Shown here: one piece after another, positions 31,601 through 41,600 of the stretch
Position numbering within the stretch: the first letter of the stretch is position 1
Layout of the letters: each line of letters opens with the position of its first letter
Source of the DNA: Daphnia carinata
Lineage: Eukaryota > Arthropoda > Branchiopoda > Diplostraca > Daphniidae
Length of the DNA stretch: 64,000 nucleotides
Direction of reading: 5' to 3'
NCBI RefSeq assembly: GCF_022539665.2
Contig: NC_081338.1
Span: forward strand, 62,001-126,000
Program-made: the position numbers and the translations under genes
The notes under the pieces: generated by a model
What the model was told of the DNA's origin: nothing
Databases searched by the model: none
Seen by the model: the letters and a program-made list of their open reading frames with translations, nothing else

Positions 31601-31937
31601 ACTCACTGTATCACACTATATTCAAATTAAATACACGTATATTTCATACTGTTTGAATGTAGATCAAAACTGATTCTATAACACTATATTTACATTGAAT
31701 ACACGTATATTTGATGTTGTTTCAATGTAGATATTGAAACTCACTGTATCACACTATAATCACATTGAATACACGTATATTTGATACTGTTTGAATGTAG
31801 ATCATGAAACTGATTCTATAACACTATATTCACATTGAATACACGTATATTTGATGCTGTTTGAATGTAGATATTGAAACTCACTGTATCACTCTATATT
31901 CACATTAAATACACGTATATTTGATACTGTTTGAATG
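22694..31937 (+). repeat. 70-bp satellite, array segment 2
   Basis: About 132 monomers. The middle (roughly 23.7-28.5 kb) is very uniform, with GATGCTG and alternating type A and type B tails giving stretches of 140-bp dimers. A 71-bp variant (GATCATTGAAACTGATTC) and 'CACTATATAAC' tails recur. From about 28.5 kb to the right edge, monomers are more diverged and some are shortened to about 50-60 bp (GTAGATATAAAACTATATTC, for example). The last nine bases, GTTTGAATG, are the left TSD of the next transposon. Confidence 0.98.
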
Positions 31938-32112
31938 GATTGCCGGAGAAATAGGACCTGGAGAAATAGGACCCGGAGATTTAGGACCCCAAAATAGGAC
32001 CTGGAGAAATAGGACCCGGAGAATTAGGACCCAATCATCAATCATATTTTGAAGGGTCCTATTTCTCCCTCATAAGGGTCCTATTTCTCCAAAGTAATGG
32101 TCCTATTTCTCC
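31938..32112 (+). repeat. MULE-like left terminal inverted repeat with internal inverted 14-mers
   Basis: Starts GATTGCCGGAGAAATAGG. It holds about six direct copies of GGAGAAATAGGACC (some mutated) followed by three copies of its reverse complement GGTCCTATTTCTCC, so each end can itself fold. It matches 36250-36424 over its whole length in inverted orientation. Confidence 0.9.
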
Positions 32113-32680
32113 TTGGGAAATAGCACTAATGCCCGCTGTTATAAAGGAAGAACCGGACGGCTTATGTAGTTTTCCGCACTCCAAACCACGTTATCAATTG
32201 CTCGTGTAATCAGTCCATCATAACTTCTTTGTTTGAATTCATATTTGTATTTTTTTTGCACGATTACACGCATTATCTATTGCTTTACACAGCTCATGTA
32301 TAAAAGTTATGTTTATTTTTACACAATGTTTGATTTTTTGTCCTTGACCTTTCGTTAGTGGCGTTTCCAGTCCTAGTATCGCCCTCCCCCCTGGCTGATA
32401 TCCTTATTCCATGCGAATTCCCGGAGACGAGGGGCATGCTTTCCCCTAAGTACTCCTTAATACACTGATAAATAATAAAAAAATTATATATATATTATTT
32501 AAGACAAGCACATTTTTTAATAAAAAAAATATATGCCGCAAAACCATAAATAGAGACCTACGTGGCAAGAACGAAAATAATGAGTTCCGCTCGGATCATG
32601 GAAGGCATGCCAGTGTATTGTTATACAAAACTATCATGGCACGGCTTGTAAATAATGGAACACGAGGCAGCTCATCCATG

Positions 32681-33112
32681 TCAATATCGGCAATTCATAC
32701 GATAAGTTTGTTTTTTTTTCGCTAGTTTATTCAGTTTATGCTTTCCTTTCATTTTTCGTTTTCTTAATGTTGATTTATCCCTTTTCTGTTGTTGTTCCTT
32801 TCTCTTTTCTTGTTCTTCGATGCGTTCAACCAACTTCTTTCTCGTTTGTGATGTTGATTTTATTCTCTTTCCTAATTGGTTTATCAAGCTCGCAATCAAT
32901 TCCACATTTTTTTTAACCTATTGCGCTTAGTATTCTTTTATCTGTTAAAATACAGAAAAGTAAAATTAGTTGAAGGTCTATTTTTTTTTGTCGAAATCAA
33001 AGTTTACCTTGGCATCTGTTATTTTTCCTTTGTTTGTTTAGTTTCTTCTTCTCCAACTTATCTAACTTCCGTTTAAGTTGAGTTTTCATTTTATCAGAGT
33101 CCTGCTTTTCCC
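32681..33112 (-). pseudogene. Lys-rich coiled-coil coding pieces, two exons (unassigned)
   Basis: An acceptor-like CCAATTTCAG precedes a frame containing KMKTQLKRKLDKLEKKKLNK (about 33110-33010), followed by a GTAAAC donor. A second frame (32905-32681) contains LINQLGKRIKSTSQTRKK and KLNKLAKKKQTYRMNCRY, then a stop. The two pieces resemble each other near their C-termini. No family recognised. They are on the same strand as the JADE-like fragment and could be its last exons or a separate capture. Confidence 0.35.
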
Positions 33113-33189
33113 CTGAAATTGGATGGCATATGCTGGCTTGCCTTCCTTAAACAAAAAGATTATAGCACATACATACCCTACTAGCCTTT

Positions 33190-33470
33190 GTCCGTCCCAG
33201 GGACATCCCATCTACGTCCTGGCTGGCCGATCGGGACGTCCTATTCTGACGGCAGATGTACGTCACCAGGATGTCCTAATGTCCGGTTTTAGGGACGTCC
33301 ACTGGAGGACGTCCTACGGACGTAATTAATTGGAAGTCCTGGTAACGTCCTTATTTGGGAGTACTACGGACGTCCTTAGTTGGACGTCTGCAGGATGGCA
33401 AATCCGTACGTTCAGTGAACGTACGTATTGGAACATCCGCGGAATGTCCGGATCGCGGCAGCCAAAGGAC
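33190..33470. repeat. Cluster of ACGTCC/GGACGT palindromic motifs
   Basis: GGACGTCC-type octamers and half-sites (ACGTCC, GGACGT) occur more than a dozen times in about 280 bp, at irregular spacing and locally GC-richer than its surroundings. It reads as a degenerate minisatellite or foldback element within an intron-like region of the cargo. Confidence 0.55.
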
Positions 33471-33484
33471 GCAAGAAAATTTGT

Positions 33485-34998
33485 TTAAATTAAAATAAAA
33501 CCATAAATTTTTGGTAATTGATTTACATTTATTTTTACAAAATACAAACAATTAAACAAAAATTTAGCGGGTAACATCAAAAGCCTAAAAGGTCCCGCTT
33601 CTTCTTCACTGTCGGTGTAAATGAACTTGCCAGCTCTATCACTAGTTTTCGAACTGGCTTTTTTGGAACCAAGCTGTGTAATGGCTACATCGAAATCGCT
33701 GTCGACCGAGGTAATTGATGTTTGCGAAGGTGTTCTCACCTGGACGGAAAGAATAAAAAATGGGAAATTGTGATCGGCGTAGAAACTCGAACAGGAAGAT
33801 GATTTGAAATACCGGTCTCTTCCATCTACTGTTTGTTTCAGTATCAGAGGCAGCCGATTCGGCACTGATGGAAGATAGCGAGCGGAATCAACGACTTTCG
33901 CCCCCATTCATGTACGTGCGTTTGTATGGGTTGTCTTCCTTTAAATGATTGGGACGACCAACGATTCCATTTTTATCCTGCAACCAAATAAATTCAACGC
34001 ACACAGATTGAGAACTGTTTCCTTGTCATCGATAATTACGGAAAAGCCAAACCTTTTTCATTGCGGGGATGTTCGACTGTACGCCTGCTATGAGTTGAAT
34101 GACTTGTTCAAAGCCTTCTTTTTGGATCGTTTCCCCACGTAAATATACAAGGTCATAGACATTGGTGCCATGATTGGCGTCAGTTCTGCTGGGGTGATAG
34201 TTTTTTGTAGATCAGACAGAGACAAAATCGCTGTTGCTTGTGGAAGGTTTGTTCTCGCAATCGAAAATACGATCGTGATAATTTCTCTCTTCGGCTGACC
34301 ATGTAACACAAATTTCGAACCTACAGCGAAGAACAGTTTTTACTGACAACTCTGCATTTAACGAGATAAAATAATAAAGTTAATGAGAAGTATGTTCATA
34401 CCCTCTCTAGGTCTTGTCGTAGCTGTACAAACAATTTCATACGTTCCATATCTTGCTGTTGTTGCTGACTTAATCTTTCCGTTTCAGTGGTTTTGGGCGG
34501 TAGCAATGGTCTGTCTCGGTTGGACTGGAAATTTTAAAAAAGAAAATTGATTGCTTGTAGTAGAGACACATGAATTTGGGAGCACACACCTTTCGTTTAA
34601 GAACCCAAAAGTTGAAAATTTGATCAACGACAACGACATCGAGATCAAGATCTAGCGTCCGCGCCGTTTCATTAATGCTGGCATGCTTATAAAAGTCCGA
34701 TTCGATGAGTTGTAGCCTTTTCACACACAAGTAACTCTAAATAATTAAACGCAAAACGTAAAAATGTTTATGTATCCTATACTTTTGGGCACGGATTAAG
34801 TGCCTTTCTTCGACGGTCATTTCTTTTTTCAGCTTTCTAACGGATTGGGTGTTCTCCTCCCCCTCGCCTTCAACATGAGATCCCGTGATCCATATCCAAT
34901 ATTGATATCATGGAAATCAATAATAAGGAATAGTGTTACGTGCTCCTGGACATTTTCTTGGGCACTGCTCAGCGATGGTACCGATTTCGGTTTGCTAC
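33485..34998 (-). pseudogene. Captured fragment of a JADE/Rhinoceros-family PHD-protein gene, multi-exon, frameshifted
   Basis: Minus-strand exons with splice borders: from 34998 (acceptor TCGTCTTAG; GSKPKSVPSLSSAQENVQEH), a piece with VRKLKKEMTVEERHLIRAQ, then about 34732-34590 (ESDFYKHASINETARTLDL, VVDQIFNFWVLKRK), 34524-34402 (SNRDRPLLPPKTTETERLSQ, MKLFVQLRQDLER) and from 34320 (VRNLCYMVSRREKLSRSYF). The string WVLKRK..RPLLPPK...LRQDLERVRNLCYMVSRREK is diagnostic of the EPL1-like region that follows the PHD fingers in JADE/Rhinoceros proteins, chromatin factors of MYST acetyltransferase complexes. Later pieces (DKNGIVGRPNHLKEDNPYKR, TSVDSDFDVAITQLG) run to 33485. The frame changes after REQTFHK and again near ANHGTNVYDL, and the PHD fingers are absent. 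I therefore call it a pseudogene fragment. It keeps introns, so it was captured from DNA, not from mRNA. Confidence 0.8.
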
Positions 34999-35549
34999 CT
35001 AAGACGATAATAAATTAATGTAGTTACTAGTTGAAAATGCATCTAAGTGAAATGATAATTAAAGAATGGCTCTCAGATACTATCTAGCAGGAAGATTAGA
35101 ACGAAAAGCCTTTAAACCATAAAAATAAAATTAATTTAGATTCAATTACACATATGTGTCCATTCATAGCTGGGTGTGTAGTTGGTTTTCTCCTCAACAA
35201 CAGCATTGGATGTCTTGCTTCTGTAAATTGAAATCCGTTAAAGCTCAGTACTTGCATCTTGAGATTAATGTCTTGACGTAACTAACAGCTGTAATGCTGT
35301 TATTTTATCTGAACGATAAGAAAAATGATTACATAAATTTCACGAACAAAAAATCTGTGAAAATCTAGATTACCAGAAGGATGATAGCTATAAGGCAGCT
35401 AACAAGTTGGTTCCCAAATGGTTCATGGTAAATCATGCTCTAGTTTCATGATTCTCCTTGAAAGTAACCACCTAAGAAACATTTCGGATTAGTAATGTGT
35501 GTCAAATTTCCAACTGCAACTAATAAAATTATGTCTACACTTTAAATAC

Positions 35550-35780
35550 CTTTCCTTCCAAGTAAATTTTTTTCTTCTGTGGTGCTAATGCCAACATGAA
35601 TTTGAAATGTACCAAAACTGCCAAACCTAGGTAATAGAAAATTTTTAATTTTACTGAAACTAGCCACTTACCTGTCAAACAAACACCGCTTACAATAAGC
35701 AACTTCAACGATTCATAGAATTGTAGGATGTTGACACTTCGAGCTTGAAACAGTCGTCTGCTTGTAGTAACCGTTGCCAT
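35550..35780 (-). CDS. Possible two-exon 5' coding piece in the MULE-like element (unassigned)
   Basis: ATG at 35780 (MATVTTSRRLFQARSVNILQ). The exon ends at 35672 before GTAAGT. An acceptor TTTGGCAG leads into 35627-35550 (HFKFMLALAPQKKKIYLEGK) before a GTATTT donor, and the phases fit. No family recognised. It lies upstream of the JADE-like exons on the same strand and might be the start of a chimeric transcript. Confidence 0.25.
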
Positions 35781-36249
35781 ATATATCGTAAAAAACAATA
35801 TTTTGCGCAAGGGCAAACAGTGTTTTATTATGAAATTAACGTTTCTTAAATTATTTTTATATAATAATTTTCTTAGTTATCTGTGTATTAAGAGGTACTT
35901 ATGTGCCCTCCCAAGAATCCTCATTGAGGCACGAAGAAAAAAAAAGTGAATAGCGACACTAGTAAAGGGCGGGTGATGGTAGGCCTGAAAACACCAGTGA
36001 AATGCGAAAATCCAAATACTGTATAAACAAAATTACTTTTCTATTAAATGAGCTCTAAAAAGCAATAGAAAAAGCATATAATCCTGCAAAAATATTATGA
36101 ATGTAAATTTTTTTAAAAAAGTTATAATGCAGTGAAAAGGCGTCATATTGATAACGGTGTTTGAAGTGCAGAAACCAATATAAGCCGTTCGGTTTCTTTT
36201 TCAACATATCGGAAAATTAAGCCCATTACACATTTAATTTTTTTAACAT

Positions 36250-36424
36250 GGAGAAATAGGACCTCAAGGCTGGAGAAATAGGACCCTCAATAGGGAGAAA
36301 TAGGACCCTTCAAAAAATGTTTGAAGATTGGGTCCTATTTCTCCAGGTCCTATTTCTCCAGGTCCTATTTGTAGGTCCTAAATCTCCGGGTCCTATTTCT
36401 CCAGGTCCTATTTCTCCGGCTACC
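36250..36424 (-). repeat. MULE-like right terminal inverted repeat
   Basis: 175 bp, inverted partner of 31938-32112, with the same arrangement of direct and inverted GGAGAAATAGGACC copies. It ends CTCCGGCTACC, then the right TSD. Confidence 0.9.
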
Positions 36425-38008
36425 GTTTGAATGTAGATCAAAACTGATTCTATAACACTATATTTACATTGAATACACGTATATTTGATGTTGTTTCAAT
36501 GTAGATATTGAAACTCACTGTATCACACTATAATCACATTGAATACACGTATATTTGATGCTGTTTGAATGTAGATATTGAAACTCACTGTATCACACTA
36601 TATTCACATTAAATACACTTATATTTGATACTGTTTGAATGTAGATATAAAACTATATTCACATTGATTACACGTATATTTGATGCTGTTTGAATGTAGA
36701 TATTGAAACTCACTGTACCACATTGTATTCAAATTGAATACACGTATATTTGATACTGTTTGAATGTAGATCAAAACTGATTCTTTAACACTATATTCAC
36801 ATTGAATACACTTATATTTGATGCTGTTTGCATGTAGATATTGAAACTCACTGTATCACACTATATTCACATTTAATACACTTATATTTGATACCGTTTG
36901 AATGTAGATATAACACTATATTCACATTCAATACACGTATATTTGATACTCTTTGAAAGTAGATCATGAAACTGATTCTATAACACTATATTCACATTGA
37001 ATAAAGGTATATTTGATACTCTTTGAAAGTAGATCATGCAACTGATTCTATAACACTATATTCACATTGAATACACGTATATTTGATGTTGTTTGAATGT
37101 AGATATTGAAACTCACTGTATCACACTATATTCACATTAAATACACTTATATTTTATACTGTTTGAATGTAGATATAAAACTATATTCACATTGAATACA
37201 CATATATTTGATACTCTTTGAATGTAGATGATCAAACTGATTCTATAACACTATATTCACATTGAATACACGTATTTTTCATACTGTTTGAATCTAGATC
37301 AAAACTGATTCTATAACACTTTATTTACATTGAATACACGTATATTTGATGCTGTTTGAATGTAGATATTGAAACTCACTGTATCACACTATATTCACAT
37401 TGAATACACGTATATTTGATGCTGTTGGAATGTAGATCATGAAACTGATTCTATAACACTATATTCACATTGAAAACACGTATATTTGATGCTGTTTGAA
37501 TGTAGATATTGAAACTCACTGTATCACACTATATTCACATTGAATACATTTATATTTGATACTGTTTGAATGTAGATATAACACTATATTCACATTCAAT
37601 ACACGTATATTTGATACTCTTTGAAAGTACGTCATGAAACTGATTCTATAACACTATATTCACATTGAATACAGGTATATTTGATACTCTTTGAAAGTAG
37701 ATCATGAAACTGATTCTATAACACTATATTCACATTGAATACACGTATATTTGACGCTGTTTGAATGTAGATATTGAAACTCACTGTATCACACTATATT
37801 CACACTGAATACACGTATATTTCATACTGTTTGAATGTAGATCATGAAACTAATTCTATAACACTATATTCACATTGAATACACGTATATTTGATGCTGT
37901 TTGAATGTAGATATTGAAACTCACTGTATCACACTATATTCACATTGAATACACGTATATTTGATACTGTTTCAATGTAGATCATGAAACTGATTCTATA
38001 ACACTATA
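36425..38008 (+). repeat. 70-bp satellite, array segment 3
   Basis: About 22 monomers, more diverged than the middle of segment 2. Several short monomers (GATATAACACTATATTC) and variants such as GATACTCTTTGAAAGTAG occur. It ends in CTATA (38004-38008), the left TSD of the BEL element. Confidence 0.97.
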
Positions 38009-38402
38009 TGTCACCGATTTAATCGGTGGGGGTAGGACCCGATAGAGGTGCTCCCTTATGGGTCGACCGTCTTTTGTTTTTTTGTCCCTTTTTTTTTGTT
38101 TCTTTTGGGCACGACTGGTTCGACGGCCTCAGTACAATTTTGAGTATGTTTCCTTTAGTAACAATTTTCAGTTATCTAAAGAGTGTTCCAACAGCCCTTT
38201 CAAGCTGTTAAGAAAGTTGTCTTCATCTTGGAGTCTTCCTTGCCCTATTGTCAGCCGACATTCATGTCGAAACCCTCCTCAGTTTGTTTAAATACAGAGT
38301 CTAAAACCTTACGTAGCTCTCTAATTCTAAAAACCGGGAAGTCAGGGCTAAAGGACTGACTCAAATTAACGCAATTGCTATTCTCACGCGAGATACGCAA
38401 CA
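38009..38402 (+). repeat. BEL element 5' LTR
   Basis: TGTCACCGATTTAATCGG at the start, ACGCAACA at the end. Bases 38012-38028 form a perfect hairpin (CACCGATT, T, AATCGGTG). A TATA-like TTTAAATA lies at 38287-38294. Confidence 0.95.
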
Positions 38403-38404
38403 AA

Positions 38405-38422
38405 TGGTGCCGAAACCCGGGA
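38405..38422 (+). promoter_or_regulatory. BEL primer-binding site, tRNA-Phe
   Basis: TGGTGCCGAAACCCGGGA is the exact complement of the 3' end of eukaryotic tRNA-Phe plus CCA (TCCCGGGTTTCGGCACCA), two bases after the LTR. Confidence 0.85.
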
Positions 38423-38601
38423 CTCTGGAAATCGAATAGTGTAAATCTCCATTTCCAGCTGTCCAACCTTGTACTTTAGCGACCTCGTGTTGTTCACGTT
38501 CCGTAACCACGCTGGTCGACCAACCGTTCGAACTACATCCGTTGATATCGTCTACATCCTGCGTCTGTTAAGCATTTGTGCTACCTTACTTCAATTGCAA
38601 G

Positions 38602-41600
38602 ATGAGTGAGACCCAAGGAATCATCGAAGATCCTACCAAAAGGGAACCTACAACGGCCATAAAAACCGCTGAGTCGGGGCCTTTTCATGATGGAGGAAGT
38701 ATAGGAGTCATCTCAAGACCCACCAAGGAAGAAGCTGAAATGGCCTTACAAATCGCCGAGGCGGGGCCCAATCACCATGGTGGAAATTTGAGTCACGACC
38801 CATCAATTCCCAATCTCACTCAATCACGAGGCCTACGGAAGAGGGAGCATACCACGCTGTCGACCAGGATCCACGACTGTATCCGCCAACATCGTCAAGG
38901 CATTCGTCTCAGCAAGGGCCAATTGAGCATCTGGCGCATCGAACTCGTACGACTGTTCGATAGCACCATGGAACTCCACGAAAAATACGTGGAGACAGTT
39001 ACCAATCTGCCTGGTAAACGCCGAGCCGAGTGTGAACGCTGGGAAGTGCAGTTCACGACAGACCACCAAAGTGTACTGTCAGAAATCGACCAACATCTAG
39101 CATCGCGGTCGATTGCTTCATCATCACTTGCATCGTCAGTCACTATCAATTCAACAGTGGCGAAAGCAAGTGTTAAAGAAAATTCGACTGTATCTGTAAG
39201 GATCCAACAGCTCGAAACCCAAGCTCGCCACACTCAAGATGTCCTAAACCGACATGGGGAGCTTTTATCAGACATTGTAAATGACATCAAGAAGTCATCT
39301 CTGCAAGCCAAACGGCAAAGTGAGTCGTTACACGCGATCGAGCAAATTCTACAATCGATCCACGAGGTAAATGAAAAATCTTTAGCAACTGCCGAAAAGA
39401 AGATGGATATCCGACACAAGTCTGCGATGGGTCAAATGGTGGAAGAAAACGAGTCCAGTTCCAAGAAAGTTGAAGAGAAGCTAGAAGCCATGCAGAAAAC
39501 CAGTGAGTTGCAATCCAAAGAACTTGAAAGGTTAAAATGCCTTGTGCAACAGACATGTGCAAAATTGTCTAGACAATGCCCTGAGGGTGAAAATGTCTCA
39601 TCCCAAGGTCGTCTGAACACGTCGATACAAGGCATGCTGTCTCAACGTCGCAAAGCTTTAGGGTGGCCGCAAGGCATTACCCCAACTTCACCGCCACGGG
39701 CAGTCAACCTATTGGAACAATGCAAAAGAGGTGGAACAACGGGCGAGCAAATAGACAGTCTAGGGGCAACTATCGACATGTCCAACGATCCATCATTTAG
39801 CTGTCAACAACAGTCAAGAGGAGATCCGAAATCTGATTCTAGTCTCGTCTGCCAACTTGTCGACTCGTTGAAAATGTCAGCACTTCCACCTCTCACCATC
39901 ACCAAGTTCGACGGAAATCCACTGAACTATCAGATGTTTAAGTCGAAGTTCATGACGTTGTACCACAACCGGTGCAGTGACAATGGGATTCGACTAGCAC
40001 ATCTACAAGAGCTGCTTGCCACACATGTTCTCAACTCAGTAGCTGATTGTGTGCACGACCCAAGCAAATACGAAGTGGTTTGGCATCGACTCGATCAAGA
40101 ATATGGCCACACCACCATCATGGCTCAGACGCATCTGAACAACCTTCTTCGGCTTCCATCCGTGCATCCAAACGACAGCGCCAGTTTGAAGACATTCTCC
40201 AACAAGCTTCATGGAGCAGTCTCCGCCCTGTCAAATAGTGGGCTGGCGAGCGAGCTGGAATCGCTGTGCAACCTCATGCACGTCGTCACCAAACTGCCGA
40301 AGACCTTGAGGGAAAGATGGGGAGGAAAGGTGATGAAGATGCATCCTGCTGCGCCTTCAATAGTCGACCTAGACGATTGGTTAACTCTCCAGTCGAAGGG
40401 TTCGGACTTCGCAAAGCTTATGGCCGGTCCTCCAACACTTCTACCACCACCAGTCGTGCCCAAGAAGAATGGTAAGGGATATCCAACTCCCTATGTCTCT
40501 ACCATCAATCACGTCACCACCTCGACGCCTGAAACAAATTTGCCGCAAGCAAAAGGAGGAGGTTTGCGGGTGAGCCCACCCAATACAACCTCGTTTAGCC
40601 AAACAAGAGGCAACTCTACGTGCTTTGTTTGCAGAGGGGCGATACACAAGATCGAGGAGTGTAACGCATTCAAGCAGATGTCTCCAACGCAAAGGGGAGA
40701 GACAGTCTTCAAAGCAGGCAGGTGTCTCCGATGCCTTACAGGAAAGCACACCAGCCGAGCTTGCAGAGTCAAATCGATTCGATGTACGGTCGAAGAGTGC
40801 AAGTATCTAGGACACTCGACGTTGCTTCATGGTTCCGAGTTTTCCACAAGAAACAATGCAAGCACCTCTAGTGACTACAAGACCACACCAGAATCAACAC
40901 CACCGCGTCGAGTAACGTTCGACAACAAAGTTGACGAGGCCTTCCTTGGTGCCGTATCACGCACTGGGTTAAACTCACCACGGCAGGTGCTTTTCAAAAT
41001 TGTTCCTGTTCGCCTACAACATGGAGAGAAGTTCTTCAATACCTTTGGATTTTTGGACAGCGGAAGCGAATCCACCTTAATCCGAAGTGATGTAGCCAGA
41101 ACCCAACTAGGTTTAGCCGGGCCGACCACGAAGATTAATGTGACCTCTTACGACGGGGGAGTTACTCCAGTAAACGTTCACATCGTGGACTTCGTCATCA
41201 GCTCGCGAGATGGGTCGACTTCGTTCAAGGCAAGAAGAGCGTATGCAGTAGACAACCTCCAAGTCGCTCGAAATCCAACCTTCTCGAGCGCACAAGCCGA
41301 AGCATTCCCACACCTGCAAGGTCTGAAGCTCCCAGAAGTCCAATCCGACCAAGTTACGATTCTAATTGGCCTCGATGTAGCAGACGCTCACGACCATAGC
41401 GAATCACGTAAACCGATGGAAGGGTCGACTGGACCGGTAGCTTTTAAGACGCCCTTTGGATGGTGCCTGGGAGGCAAAGTGGGCCCGCAATGCGAACAGG
41501 AGCAAGCAAGCCGTTACGTAGCTCACATCGCATCGAAGGAAGAGGAAAGTAGCCTTTCCGAACTTGTCGAGCGTTTTTGGAGGCTGGAGGCGAAAGACGC

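Larger units (their letters stand above)
31938..36424. mobile_element. MULE-like non-autonomous transposon carrying a captured host gene fragment (Pack-MULE-like)
   Basis: 4,487 bp with 175-bp terminal inverted repeats and a 9-bp direct repeat, GTTTGAATG (31929-31937 and 36425-36433). Removing the element restores a normal monomer. A 9-bp TSD with long TIRs is the Mutator/MULE signature, but the superfamily is inferred because no transposase is visible. Cargo: minus-strand pieces of a JADE/Rhinoceros-family gene (33485-34998), a Lys-rich two-exon piece (32681-33112), an unassigned two-exon piece (35550-35780), and a cluster of ACGTCC palindromes (33190-33470). The remainder (32113-32680, 35000-35550, 35781-36249) is AT-rich, with no gene supported. 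Confidence 0.75.

Noticed and set aside
22694-31937. CRISPR-like pattern of a conserved ~48-bp repeat with ~22-bp 'spacers'
   Set aside because: The spacers belong to two recurrent families rather than being unique, the copy number is in the hundreds, and the context is eukaryotic. It is a satellite.
32710-32720. A MULE transposase in the 31938-36424 element
   Set aside because: No DDE/MULE or SWIM-type motif was found in any frame; the coding pieces are JADE-like or unassigned.
38578-38601. A BEL polyprotein start at 38578
   Set aside because: That codon is GTG; the first ATG is at 38602.
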